Below are positions 10,141 to 22,900 of a stretch of 64,000 bases of DNA, piece by piece. Origin of the DNA: Trichomonas vaginalis G3 (Eukaryota > Parabasalia > Trichomonadida > Trichomonadidae); NCBI RefSeq assembly GCF_026262505.1, contig NC_067208.1, positions 8,503,962-8,567,961 on the forward strand, given 5' to 3'. Under the pieces are notes generated by a model. It did no database searches, had not been told where the DNA came from, and saw only the letters and a list, made by a program, of their open reading frames with translations. Both the position numbers and the translations under genes were made by a program. The stretch's first letter is position 1; each line of letters begins with the position of its first letter.

Positions 10141-12187
10141 CAGTACCGATGGCTTTCATAAAGCTTTTAACATATGTTATGACAGTGAAGATGGTTCAGT
10201 GAGTGAAAGCATATGGGGTCAGAACTGTGCAACAGAATTTTTGGAACGACTTCCTGACAAGAGTTTAATATATTTCCATAACCTCAGTTATGATATAAAC
10301 TTCATCTTAAGACACATGACAGAAGTGAAAGGAACTCCCATCATTAAAGGTTCACGAACAATGCAAATAACTGGCTTATATAAAGGAAGGGCAATTATTA
10401 TAAAAGACTCTTACAGTGTTATAAATAAGAAACTTAAACTATTTCCTGCTATGTTTAACTTACAAACAGGACCGAAAGAAGTATTTCCATACAACTACTA
10501 CAGCAGTGTTTTGTTAGCAAATGACAACAGAACTGCTGTCATTTCTGAAGCATGTAAGTTTATCCGGGATGCGGATACGTTCATGAAAAACATAGATTCC
10601 ATCAAAGGTTGCAGAATAGATGAAAACCACTTCGACTTAGAAAAGTATAGCACATTTTATTGCAAACAAGATGTAAGAATTTTAAGAGAAGGTTTTGTTA
10701 AGTTCCGCAATGACATATTGAAAGAGTTTGATTTAAACGTATATGACTACGTTAGTATTTGTTCTATTGCTAACAAATTGTTTGAGAACAGAGTGTACTT
10801 CCCGAATGGAAATTTATATGACCTCTCAAATAAACCAAGAGAATTTATTTCACGCTGTATTCAAGGTGGAAGATGTATGCTGTCAGATAACATGAAACAA
10901 AAGAGCGAAAAGAAACTCATTGCTGACTTCGACGCTGTTTCATTATATCCATCAGCTATAGCAAGACTTTATACTTTAGAAGGTATTCCAAAGGTTATGA
11001 AGAAAGAAATGTTAAGCACAGAGTATCTCATGAGACATTTATTCGATGACGACCAAAAGGAACCCATTGGTGAAAAGTTTATGTCTGGCTTCTTTGTTCT
11101 CATTAAGATAACAGAGATTGGAATACATAGACACTTTCCTTTAATAGTTTGTGACCCTGAACTAAATCCAGAACTTAACGTTCCCAGAAGTTCAAACACT
11201 TGCTGTCTCATGTATGTTGACCATATAACATTACAAGACCTCATAAAATATCAAGGTGTCAAATGTGAAGTGTTGCAAGGATACTACTACGATGGAAACA
11301 GAGATATTAGAATAAGAGATGAAGTAAAGAAGTTGTTTGAGTTAAGGTTAAAGTATAAGAAAGAAGGAAATCCTTTGCAAGAAAATATAAAGCTCATTCT
11401 GAACAGTATTTATGGCAAAACTATTCTATCTCCTATTGAGTCAAAAATAACCATAGTAAATGACAAAGATGCTATAAGATATGCCATCAGAAACTACAAC
11501 CATATAGTGAAGTTCGAAGGTTTGGATGGTTCAGATAAAACTATTTTCAAGCTAACGAAAAGCATTTGCAGACACTTTAACTTCTGTCCACTTGGTGTTA
11601 ACATTCTGTCTATGTCGAAGAGAATAATGTGTGAAGTATTCTGTACTGCTGAGGACTTAGGAATGGACATCTTTTATAGCGATACGGACAGTATGCATCT
11701 CTACAATGAAGATATCCCTCGTTTAGCTGAAGAGTTTGAGAAACGTTATGGAAGAGTTCTCATTGGTAAAAACCTTGGTCAATTTCATAGCGACTTTGCA
11801 GAAATCACACCTGGAAAACAAAGTTTAGCATACAAGTCAATATTTTGTGGAAAGAAGACTTACATAGACTTACTCACGAATGATTTAAATGAAGTTGCAT
11901 TTCACTGCAGAATGAAAGGCGTGAAGCAAGATGTTATTGCTTTAACCACTAATGAAATGTTTCCTGACTCTGTTCAGTGTTTCTATGATGAAGATAAAGG
12001 TTTAATGGTTCCGCAAGGAACATATGACAAAGACTCTGAGTTCAGTTTAATGAAACTTTACAAAGCACTTTATGACGGTCAAGAGATTGGATTTGACTTA
12101 TGTAAGTCATGTCAACCTTGCTTTGAAGAGAAGTTTAACTTCTCAATAACGACTAAAACAAGCTTTATTCGTAAGTTGAAGTTCTGA

Positions 12188-12533
12188 GGTCATTTATTTT
12201 TGTCAGCAATGAGGTCATTCGTGATAAAAATGTCATAAGACGAAATGGCGGAAGTGAGGTGAAGTCAAAAAGTGACATATATTTGGCCGGCTAAATTTCC
12301 CTTTAGTTTACATGTCAAAATTACAATAAATTAATTATTTTGCTTAGCAATTAGCTATGTATTAAAACTAAAATTATTACTATTCAATTCTTTACATTCA
12401 AATATTAAACAATTCAAATTTAATAACAAAGATATTACAATAAATAAAAAAAATGATTAAAAATGTCCCTGAAAATTTTCGGAAAGCTATCTCGTGTTTA
12501 GGTCTCAATTTTTTTTAGAAATAGAAAAAGATT
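12188..12533. other. Gene-free stretch at M1 end and MULE target
   Basis: From 12188 to about 12330 there are Maverick-like subterminal words (gtgaca, tttacatgtcaaaa). The rest is plain AT-rich DNA ending in the MULE target duplication gaaaaagatt (12524-12533). I see no gene and no clear Maverick terminus. Confidence 0.5.
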
Positions 12534-12959
12534 GAGTGGGGGACAAACTCGCCCATTGTCACTTTTTCATTAACCTTAAACTTGTAATTTTCATTATTTT
12601 TAATTAACCTTATTTCTTTCCCAATTCCTGATTTATTTTATTCACTTACTATTAAAAGTCACATTTTAATAAAATATAATAATTTATTTATAGCATTTTT
12701 TACTATACTGTAATAAAAAATTAATTATAATAAATTAAATGTTTATTAAATCAAATGTTTTCTTTGCAATAATATTTTTAATGAGAAAGGGACAAACTAT
12801 CCAGTGTCACTTTTCAAAGGAATAAAAAAATAATAAAGATGAAATAATAACATGAAATCTTATATAAATATAATTTTATCTAAATAGATAAATGAATTAA
12901 GCAGTTTACAGTTATATATATTTAATGAGAGACAATATCTAGTTCTATGGTAGAAATGA

Positions 12960-14058
12960 CTCTTAGACTCAAATAAGTAACACAGATAGAAAGTACTCAG
13001 TATAACAATTATATATGTACACTCAAAGTTAGTCGCTGCTAAAATCTTAACCTTGCATTTCGGGAAAATCTGACAAATGGCTCTTAGACTCAAATAAGTA
13101 ACACAGATAGAAAGTACTCAGTATAACAATTATATATGTACACTCAAAGTTAGTCGCTGCTAAAATCTTAACCTTGCATTTCGGGAAAATCTGACAAATG
13201 GCTCTTAGACTCAAATAAGTAACACAGATAGAAAGTACTCAGTATAACAATTATATATGTACACTCAAAGTTAGTCGCTGCTAAAATCTTAACCTTGCAT
13301 TTCGGGAAAATCTGACAAATGGCTCTTAGACTCAAATAAGTAACACAGATAGAAAGTACTCAGTATAACAATTATATATGTACACTCAAAGTTAGTCGCT
13401 GCTAAAATCTTAACCTTGCATTTCGGGAAAATCTGACAAATGGCTCTTAGACTCAAATAAGTAACACAGATAGAAAGTACTCAGTATAACAATTATATAT
13501 GTACACTCAAAGTTAGTCGCTGCTAAAATCTTAACCTTGCATTTCGGGAAAATCTGACAAATGGCTCTTAGACTCAAATAAGTAACACAGATAGAAAGTA
13601 CTCAGTATAACAATTATATATGTACACTCAAAGTTAGTCGCTGCTAAAATCTTAACCTTGCATTTCGGGAAAATCTGACAAATGGCTCTTAGACTCAAAT
13701 AAGTAACACAGATAGAAAGTACTCAGTATAACAATTATATATGTACACTCAAAGTTAGTCGCTGCTAAAATCTTAACCTTGCATTTCGGGAAAATCTGAC
13801 AAATGGCTCTTAGACTCAAATAAGTAACACAGATAGAAAGTACTCAGTATAACAATTATATATGTACACTCAAAGTTAGTCGCTGCTAAAATCTTAACCT
13901 TGCATTTCGGGAAAATCTGACAAATGGCTCTTAGACTCAAATAAGTAACACAGATAGAAAGTACTCAGTATAACAATTATATATGTACACTCAAAGTTAG
14001 TCGCTGCTAAAATCTTAACCTTGCATTTCGGGAAAATCTGACAAATGGCTCTTAGACT
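12960..14058. repeat. 121-bp tandem array, nine units
   Basis: Units start at 12960, 13081, 13202 and so on to 13928, with a final partial unit to 14058. Each begins ctcttagactcaaataag and ends with gggaaaatctgacaaatgg. Copies look identical, so expansion is recent. It lies wholly inside the non-autonomous MULE. No coding sense seen. Confidence 0.95.
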
Positions 14059-14225
14059 TGTTTTGATAATTAATTCTTCAATTATATTATAATTTATAAC
14101 AAATTTCCTCAAACTATCTGTATGTCATTCAATTCCCGGCCACTACATTCAATGATGGACCATTTCCTTCAAATTTTGAAATACCTTATTCAATTTGTTG
14201 TATGGAGCCCGTGATATTCAACACT

Positions 14226-14389
14226 ATGGAGCTCCTCCAGTTTGGTATCCAAGAAGAGATAAAAGCTAGCATGGGCTACTCTCAAAAATGCTTGAAGCAA
14301 TATATTCAAGTTTGCAACAAGGATCAATAGATTCAAATCTTGTTTATTGTACTTTAAAGGTACTTTTAAAAAAGAAACAATTAATGTAA
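14226..14389 (+). pseudogene. MULE transposase remnant with internal deletion
   Basis: The reading from 14226 gives 'MELLQFGIQEEIKASMGYS', matching the start of the outer transposase ('IELLKYGVQQEIQAGCSYS'). From 14288, in another frame, it gives 'MLEAIYSSLQQGSIDSNLVY' and a tail 'CTLKVLLKKKQLM' and stop, matching the far C-terminus ('MLEAVQKGLKNDTLDPNIVY'). Some 400 residues between them are gone. This shows the small element is a deletion derivative of a coding MULE. Confidence 0.8.
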
Positions 14390-16052
14390 AAGATTCAAAT
14401 AATTTTTTATTATTATTTTATTAATTTTTTAAAATAAGGTTAATAAAAAAGTGACACTGGATAGTTTGTCCCACACTCATTTTTAATGTTGAGTAAACAA
14501 TGTTGGGATCAAGTGTATCATTTTTCAGACCTTTCTGAACAGCTTCAAGCATACTGATGCATTCGACTTTTTTAAATTGTGTCATTTCTTCGAAATCTCT
14601 TGTGACTTTTTTGATAACTTTAACACTTCTCTCTGAATCCAGACCTTTAATTTGCAACTTAATCAGGAATGAAGGAACAACACTGGAATATAACTCGATG
14701 ACAAGTTCATCGAGTCGAAGATTTTGCCTTTCTGGGAAGTACTGGTGCTTCAAAACCTTGAAATGTGATTCCGAGATGTTGTTTGTTCATCTCCTTCATT
14801 TCTATAGCGAAGCATCCACCTGTCAAGATGATGGCGCCACTGTCGGTCAAAGTATTCACGGGCAGCAGGTTCCTCATTTAAAATTTCTTCTAAATTGTTG
14901 TAAACTTCATCAGGATCAATTTCTTCCTCTTCAGAACCAAAGACCAATAACTTCATTAAGTTATAGAAAGTTTCGAAGTTGGAACGATCTTGAAACTTTT
15001 CAGCCTTTCTCATGACAGCGCGCAACACATGAACGCCACACCAAATGATCTGGCATAAGGGGATGGCTGTTTCAACAGCATTTGTGATTTGAGGTGCGCA
15101 GTCCATTGAAAAATAAGATGGTTCGCGATTGATGGAGCCAAAATATGCTGTGAGACAAACTTGTATATTTTCACTTGTGTCGGGCCAAACGAAAAAATAC
15201 AAAAACGGAAAAACAATTGATTCCGCGAATTTGCCAGTGACGGCATAAAATGGTATGCGAGAGCGCAAGAGCTTATAAGTGGAATCAATGTGATAAGTTT
15301 GTATTTGATGTGAAAAAGCATTTGCTTCGAATGGGGCGTAATAGAAAATCATACGATCTGGCTCGTGAATAAACTCGATGAGATCATCCGGAGAATGACT
15401 CTTAACCATGTCGACAAAAATTGCAAGAGATGTAACATCATCCGCTGAGAAACGGGTATTGATTGCATGAAGGCGTTTAGAAAACTTTTTTAAAGCATCT
15501 GTAGATTGTTGAAACATTTCCGGAATGATCCCACTATCAAATGGGATATTAAGATCTTTGAAACACCTTAATTGTGCGTAAACACGGTCTTGATTTGATT
15601 CAAAATATCTTGTTAAATAAGATCTAGAAAAATATGATGTAATTTGTTGTGATTTGTTTGGAAAAGAGGCAGAATGATTGTGGGTGTTAATACATTTTCG
15701 TATGTGGTACTTGTCATCGGGAAGTGTATCAACAAGGAAGCGACATGGACAATTCGGCCACTTACAATTAAATTGGATTTGATTTCTTTCTTTCCTAGTT
15801 TTATATGAATAACTACAACCTGCTTGGATTTCTTGTTGCACTCCATACTTAAGCAACTCGATACATGTGAGTTCGTGATCTTGGATCTGCATTAAAATGA
15901 AATGATTTGAAAGAATAAAGAATTTTGAATATATTGGTCTTATTTTGATAAGCTTGGTCGTGTTTTGAATAGCTTGGCCATCTAATTCAATTATGATCTT
16001 TGAAAATTAGGTGAAATAAAACTAAACATAAATGTAAAACTAGGGATATGAA

Positions 16053-16261
16053 ATTTTGGTTGTACGCCACTTGTATGTGCCGGATACCATTGTGTCAAAT
16101 TTTTTCTGAAATTAACTTTAAAAGTACTAAGTAAGATCATGAGATATAGCAATATATGTTTAAACCAACTTATATTTTGGTTGTACACCACTTGTATGTG
16201 CCGGATACCATTGTGTCAAATTTTTTCTGAAATTAACTTTAAAAGTACTAAGTAAGATCAT
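16053..16261. repeat. Direct duplication inside MULE (two 88-bp copies, 121-bp spacing)
   Basis: Copies at 16053-16140 and 16174-16261 start with attttggttgtac and end with actaagtaagatca, differing by about one base (tacgccac/tacaccac). It lies between the transposase start and the right end, so it may carry promoter sequence. The 121-bp spacing equals the period of the inner-MULE array, but the sequences are unrelated. Confidence 0.85.
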
Positions 16262-16480
16262 TTATTTTTGCATAATATAATGCCAATATGGTTTCTTTTG
16301 ATTTTATTTCATTTATAAGCAAATCAGATTTACCCAAAAACTCCACTCCATAAGCGTTCATTTGCTAAATTAAAAAGTGACAATGGGCTAGTCTGTCCCT
16401 TTCTCGAAAAAGATTGGATTTAACTTTCAAACATTATATATAGTTTTGTATATGGAAGTCTTTAAATACAAGTTAATGAT

Positions 16481-16630
16481 ATGGAGTTGTATTGCGAGGA
16501 AGAGGGAATCAAAGAAATTGACGAAGTTCCAGAATTTTATTCAACAATTCTTAATCAATTAACAAAAACTATACCGAAACTTATCTTACCATCCAAATCA
16601 AATCACATTACATACGGAATAAACATTTAA
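16481..16630 (+). CDS. Short 49-residue reading frame, unknown
   Basis: Begins 'MELYCEEEGIKEIDEVPEFY' and ends 'HITYGINI'. Composition looks protein-like (acidic start, mixed hydrophobic end), but it is short and could be a fragment of a larger host gene or of an unidentified element. Its second half lies in the inverted arm 16560-16761 and so recurs in reverse at 27496-27696. Confidence 0.35.
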   Translation: MELYCEEEGIKEIDEVPEFYSTILNQLTKTIPKLILPSKSNHITYGINI

Positions 16631-16761
16631 TCTTTTACCATTAAAATTATATTTATACGTTATTTAATTTTTTTACGTCTAAGTTGAATAGGATAATAGC
16701 CGAAGATATAAAGTAACTATAGTTTACAAGCTAAGGAACAAATCAGCATTGAAACTAAAAA
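16560..16761 (+). repeat. Inverted arm flanking the satellite, left
   Basis: About 200 bp starting taacaaaaactataccgaaa that recur as the exact reverse complement at 27494-27696; I see no differences. From 16762 to 16981 lies plain AT-rich DNA with no gene, then the satellite starts. Confidence 0.9.
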
Positions 16762-16981
16762 ATGCTGAAATATTATAATAAATTGAAGAAATACTGTGAT
16801 AGAATACCTAGTTATACTAGATACTATTATAATATGAATTCATTTGTATTGAATATCGATAATAAAAAATCGATGAAATATTAAAATGAGAATAAATTAA
16901 TAATGAGATTATAAATTAGAATTATTTCTGTTTTATTTAAAATAAAAACTTAGTTCTATTTAAATTCGATAAAGAAGTACG

Positions 16982-19900
16982 AAAAAGTTGTATTATACGT
17001 ATGATGTTGCCCGATGTTTGGTAACACTATTGTAGAATATAAGCATATATGATAGAAAAGCAATATGCTTAATATCGAGTAATTCTAATTTTTTACGAAA
17101 TTATTCAAATACGTTATTTTTTAAAATGAAAAGATAAGCATACCATTATGCAGTAGTTTGCGCACATATACTATGCTGATGAAAGTTGGTCTCTAATTCG
17201 AAACTTGAGTCTGTCAAATTGACGTTCAAGTATTAAAAAGTTGTATTATACGTATGATGTTGCCCGATGTTTGGTAACACTATTGTAGAATATAAGCATA
17301 TATGATAGAAAAGCAATATGCTTAATATCGAGTAATTCTAATTTTTTACGAAATTATTCAAATACGTTATTTTTTAAAATGAAAAGATAAGCATACCATT
17401 ATGCAGTAGTTTGCGCACATATACTATGCTGATGAAAGTTGGTCTCTAATTCGAAACTTGAGTCTGTCAAATTGACGTTCAAGTATTAAAAAGTTGTATT
17501 ATACGTATGATGTTGCCCGATGTTTGGTAACACTATTGTAGAATATAAGCATATATGATAGAAAAGCAATATGCTTAATATCGAGTAATTCTAATTTTTT
17601 ACGAAATTATTCAAATACGTTATTTTTTAAAATGAAAAGATAAGCATACCATTATGCAGTAGTTTGCGCACATATACTATGCTGATGAAAGTTGGTCTCT
17701 AATTCGAAACTTGAGTCTGTCAAATTGACGTTCAAGTATTAAAAAGTTGTATTATACGTATGATGTTGCCCGATGTTTGGTAACACTATTGTAGAATATA
17801 AGCATATATGATAGAAAAGCAATATGCTTAATATCGAGTAATTCTAATTTTTTACGAAATTATTCAAATACGTTATTTTTTAAAATGAAAAGATAAGCAT
17901 ACCATTATGCAGTAGTTTGCGCACATATACTATGCTGATGAAAGTTGGTCTCTAATTCGAAACTTGAGTCTGTCAAATTGACGTTCAAGTATTAAAAAGT
18001 TGTATTATACGTATGATGTTGCCCGATGTTTGGTAACACTATTGTAGAATATAAGCATATATGATAGAAAAGCAATATGCTTAATATCGAGTAATTCTAA
18101 TTTTTTACGAAATTATTCAAATACGTTATTTTTTAAAATGAAAAGATAAGCATACCATTATGCAGTAGTTTGCGCACATATACTATGCTGATGAAAGTTG
18201 GTCTCTAATTCGAAACTTGAGTCTGTCAAATTGACGTTCAAGTATTAAAAAGTTGTATTATACGTATGATGTTGCCCGATGTTTGGTAACACTATTGTAG
18301 AATATAAGCATATATGATAGAAAAGCAATATGCTTAATATCGAGTAATTCTAATTTTTTACGAAATTATTCAAATACGTTATTTTTTAAAATGAAAAGAT
18401 AAGCATACCATTATGCAGTAGTTTGCGCACATATACTATGCTGATGAAAGTTGGTCTCTAATTCGAAACTTGAGTCTGTCAAATTGACGTTCAAGTATTA
18501 AAAAGTTGTATTATACGTATGATGTTGCCCGATGTTTGGTAACACTATTGTAGAATATAAGCATATATGATAGAAAAGCAATATGCTTAATATCGAGTAA
18601 TTCTAATTTTTTACGAAATTATTCAAATACGTTATTTTTTAAAATGAAAAGATAAGCATACCATTATGCAGTAGTTTGCGCACATATACTATGCTGATGA
18701 AAGTTGGTCTCTAATTCGAAACTTGAGTCTGTCAAATTGACGTTCAAGTATTAAAAAGTTGTATTATACGTATGATGTTGCCCGATGTTTGGTAACACTA
18801 TTGTAGAATATAAGCATATATGATAGAAAAGCAATATGCTTAATATCGAGTAATTCTAATTTTTTACGAAATTATTCAAATACGTTATTTTTTAAAATGA
18901 AAAGATAAGCATACCATTATGCAGTAGTTTGCGCACATATACTATGCTGATGAAAGTTGGTCTCTAATTCGAAACTTGAGTCTGTCAAATTGACGTTCAA
19001 GTATTAAAAAGTTGTATTATACGTATGATGTTGCCCGATGTTTGGTAACACTATTGTAGAATATAAGCATATATGATAGAAAAGCAATATGCTTAATATC
19101 GAGTAATTCTAATTTTTTACGAAATTATTCAAATACGTTATTTTTTAAAATGAAAAGATAAGCATACCATTATGCAGTAGTTTGCGCACATATACTATGC
19201 TGATGAAAGTTGGTCTCTAATTCGAAACTTGAGTCTGTCAAATTGACGTTCAAGTATTAAAAAGTTGTATTATACGTATGATGTTGCCCGATGTTTGGTA
19301 ACACTATTGTAGAATATAAGCATATATGATAGAAAAGCAATATGCTTAATATCGAGTAATTCTAATTTTTTACGAAATTATTCAAATACGTTATTTTTTA
19401 AAATGAAAAGATAAGCATACCATTATGCAGTAGTTTGCGCACATATACTATGCTGATGAAAGTTGGTCTCTAATTCGAAACTTGAGTCTGTCAAATTGAC
19501 GTTCAAGTATTAAAAAGTTGTATTATACGTATGATGTTGCCCGATGTTTGGTAACACTATTGTAGAATATAAGCATATATGATAGAAAAGCAATATGCTT
19601 AATATCGAGTAATTCTAATTTTTTACGAAATTATTCAAATACGTTATTTTTTAAAATGAAAAGATAAGCATACCATTATGCAGTAGTTTGCGCACATATA
19701 CTATGCTGATGAAAGTTGGTCTCTAATTCGAAACTTGAGTCTGTCAAATTGACGTTCAAGTATTAAAAAGTTGTATTATACGTATGATGTTGCCCGATGT
19801 TTGGTAACACTATTGTAGAATATAAGCATATATGATAGAAAAGCAATATGCTTAATATCGAGTAATTCTAATTTTTTACGAAATTATTCAAATACGTTAT

Positions 19901-22900
19901 TTTTTAAAATGAAAAGATAAGCATACCATTATGCAGTAGTTTGCGCACATATACTATGCTGATGAAAGTTGGTCTCTAATTCGAAACTTGAGTCTGTCAA
20001 ATTGACGTTCAAGTATTAAAAAGTTGTATTATACGTATGATGTTGCCCGATGTTTGGTAACACTATTGTAGAATATAAGCATATATGATAGAAAAGCAAT
20101 ATGCTTAATATCGAGTAATTCTAATTTTTTACGAAATTATTCAAATACGTTATTTTTTAAAATGAAAAGATAAGCATACCATTATGCAGTAGTTTGCGCA
20201 CATATACTATGCTGATGAAAGTTGGTCTCTAATTCGAAACTTGAGTCTGTCAAATTGACGTTCAAGTATTAAAAAGTTGTATTATACGTATGATGTTGCC
20301 CGATGTTTGGTAACACTATTGTAGAATATAAGCATATATGATAGAAAAGCAATATGCTTAATATCGAGTAATTCTAATTTTTTACGAAATTATTCAAATA
20401 CGTTATTTTTTAAAATGAAAAGATAAGCATACCATTATGCAGTAGTTTGCGCACATATACTATGCTGATGAAAGTTGGTCTCTAATTCGAAACTTGAGTC
20501 TGTCAAATTGACGTTCAAGTATTAAAAAGTTGTATTATACGTATGATGTTGCCCGATGTTTGGTAACACTATTGTAGAATATAAGCATATATGATAGAAA
20601 AGCAATATGCTTAATATCGAGTAATTCTAATTTTTTACGAAATTATTCAAATACGTTATTTTTTAAAATGAAAAGATAAGCATACCATTATGCAGTAGTT
20701 TGCGCACATATACTATGCTGATGAAAGTTGGTCTCTAATTCGAAACTTGAGTCTGTCAAATTGACGTTCAAGTATTAAAAAGTTGTATTATACGTATGAT
20801 GTTGCCCGATGTTTGGTAACACTATTGTAGAATATAAGCATATATGATAGAAAAGCAATATGCTTAATATCGAGTAATTCTAATTTTTTACGAAATTATT
20901 CAAATACGTTATTTTTTAAAATGAAAAGATAAGCATACCATTATGCAGTAGTTTGCGCACATATACTATGCTGATGAAAGTTGGTCTCTAATTCGAAACT
21001 TGAGTCTGTCAAATTGACGTTCAAGTATTAAAAAGTTGTATTATACGTATGATGTTGCCCGATGTTTGGTAACACTATTGTAGAATATAAGCATATATGA
21101 TAGAAAAGCAATATGCTTAATATCGAGTAATTCTAATTTTTTACGAAATTATTCAAATACGTTATTTTTTAAAATGAAAAGATAAGCATACCATTATGCA
21201 GTAGTTTGCGCACATATACTATGCTGATGAAAGTTGGTCTCTAATTCGAAACTTGAGTCTGTCAAATTGACGTTCAAGTATTAAAAAGTTGTATTATACG
21301 TATGATGTTGCCCGATGTTTGGTAACACTATTGTAGAATATAAGCATATATGATAGAAAAGCAATATGCTTAATATCGAGTAATTCTAATTTTTTACGAA
21401 ATTATTCAAATACGTTATTTTTTAAAATGAAAAGATAAGCATACCATTATGCAGTAGTTTGCGCACATATACTATGCTGATGAAAGTTGGTCTCTAATTC
21501 GAAACTTGAGTCTGTCAAATTGACGTTCAAGTATTAAAAAGTTGTATTATACGTATGATGTTGCCCGATGTTTGGTAACACTATTGTAGAATATAAGCAT
21601 ATATGATAGAAAAGCAATATGCTTAATATCGAGTAATTCTAATTTTTTACGAAATTATTCAAATACGTTATTTTTTAAAATGAAAAGATAAGCATACCAT
21701 TATGCAGTAGTTTGCGCACATATACTATGCTGATGAAAGTTGGTCTCTAATTCGAAACTTGAGTCTGTCAAATTGACGTTCAAGTATTAAAAAGTTGTAT
21801 TATACGTATGATGTTGCCCGATGTTTGGTAACACTATTGTAGAATATAAGCATATATGATAGAAAAGCAATATGCTTAATATCGAGTAATTCTAATTTTT
21901 TACGAAATTATTCAAATACGTTATTTTTTAAAATGAAAAGATAAGCATACCATTATGCAGTAGTTTGCGCACATATACTATGCTGATGAAAGTTGGTCTC
22001 TAATTCGAAACTTGAGTCTGTCAAATTGACGTTCAAGTATTAAAAAGTTGTATTATACGTATGATGTTGCCCGATGTTTGGTAACACTATTGTAGAATAT
22101 AAGCATATATGATAGAAAAGCAATATGCTTAATATCGAGTAATTCTAATTTTTTACGAAATTATTCAAATACGTTATTTTTTAAAATGAAAAGATAAGCA
22201 TACCATTATGCAGTAGTTTGCGCACATATACTATGCTGATGAAAGTTGGTCTCTAATTCGAAACTTGAGTCTGTCAAATTGACGTTCAAGTATTAAAAAG
22301 TTGTATTATACGTATGATGTTGCCCGATGTTTGGTAACACTATTGTAGAATATAAGCATATATGATAGAAAAGCAATATGCTTAATATCGAGTAATTCTA
22401 ATTTTTTACGAAATTATTCAAATACGTTATTTTTTAAAATGAAAAGATAAGCATACCATTATGCAGTAGTTTGCGCACATATACTATGCTGATGAAAGTT
22501 GGTCTCTAATTCGAAACTTGAGTCTGTCAAATTGACGTTCAAGTATTAAAAAGTTGTATTATACGTATGATGTTGCCCGATGTTTGGTAACACTATTGTA
22601 GAATATAAGCATATATGATAGAAAAGCAATATGCTTAATATCGAGTAATTCTAATTTTTTACGAAATTATTCAAATACGTTATTTTTTAAAATGAAAAGA
22701 TAAGCATACCATTATGCAGTAGTTTGCGCACATATACTATGCTGATGAAAGTTGGTCTCTAATTCGAAACTTGAGTCTGTCAAATTGACGTTCAAGTATT
22801 AAAAAGTTGTATTATACGTATGATGTTGCCCGATGTTTGGTAACACTATTGTAGAATATAAGCATATATGATAGAAAAGCAATATGCTTAATATCGAGTA

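Larger units (their letters stand above)
6949..12187 (+). pseudogene. Maverick M1 protein-primed DNA polymerase B, interrupted
   Basis: The product resembles the M2 polymerase (47690-51380) throughout. The first ~550 residues include 'DNCFVYACIQAG' and 'DHYMLNE', discussed as a possible OTU-like region. Then follow the exonuclease start 'FFADFE', exonuclease motifs 'FHNLSYD' and 'YCKQDVRIL', polymerase motif A 'DFDAVSLYPSAIA', motif B 'LILNSIYGKTIL' and motif C 'YSDTDSMHLY'. In the family it replicates the element from a protein-primed end. The gene is split by the mini-Maverick at 8688-10140, flanked by a 6-bp CAGTAC duplication. The start at 6949 follows a ttttatttcctactaaag leader. Confidence 0.9.
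1..12340. mobile_element. Maverick (Polinton) copy M1, old and broken
   Basis: Parts seen in order: the end of a fibre gene, an integrase, an accessory block with KilA-N and T5orf172-type genes, a small reverse-strand gene shared with M2, and a protein-primed DNA polymerase B. The left end lies outside the window. The right end is not fixed; the last recognisable part ends at 12187, and sequence resembling Maverick subterminal DNA (a gtgaca motif and a tttacatgtcaaaa motif) runs to about 12330. The element is clearly broken, with breaks in the order of tens, so it is old compared with M2. Its fibre is close to that of M3, so M1 and M3 probably belong to the same subfamily. A mini-Maverick is inserted in its polymerase gene. 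Confidence 0.85.
12783..14478 (+). mobile_element. Non-autonomous MULE inserted in the larger MULE
   Basis: Flanked by the 9-bp direct repeat atttttaat (12774-12782 and 14479-14487). The ends are inverted: left gagaaagggacaaactatcc, right the reverse of gagtgtgggacaaactatcc, both followed by agtgtcactttt. They resemble but differ from the outer MULE ends, so this is a related family. It contains a nine-copy 121-bp tandem array and a tiny remnant of a transposase gene (14226-14389) on the opposite strand to the outer transposase. Confidence 0.9.
12746..15892 (-). pseudogene. MULE transposase, interrupted by a second MULE
   Basis: About 500 residues. An N-terminal zinc-binding segment ('FNCKWPNCPCRF...CINTHNHS') resembles FLYWCH/WRKY-type fingers of MULE transposases. 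The catalytic core follows with 'YHIDSTYKLLR' (first Asp), 'YFSMDCAPQITNAV' (second Asp) and the conserved 'CGVHVLRAV'. Most of the reading runs 15892-14750 and then changes frame near 14750, continuing to 14488. There the inner MULE interrupts it. The natural tail ('STLKILLQRKHLI' then stop) resumes at 12773 and ends at 12746, as shown by the matching tail in the inner element. Function: cut-and-paste transposition. Confidence 0.85.
12534..16405 (-). mobile_element. MULE (Mutator-like) transposon, 3.9 kb
   Basis: Flanked by the 10-bp direct repeat gaaaaagatt (12524-12533 and 16406-16415). The ends are inverted: left gagtgggggacaaactcgcc... and right the reverse of gagaaagggacagactagcc, both continuing into cattgtcacttttt. 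It encodes one transposase on the reverse strand. A smaller relative (12783-14478) is inserted near the transposase 3' end. A duplicated 88-bp segment lies at 16053-16261. The transposase needs a shift of frame, so the copy is probably inactive. Confidence 0.9.

Noticed and set aside
12860-14112. Reverse-strand frames within the 121-bp array
   Set aside because: Low-complexity readings of identical tandem units with no protein-like features.
14557-15015. Forward-strand frame of 152 residues in the MULE
   Set aside because: Shadow of the transposase on the opposite strand.
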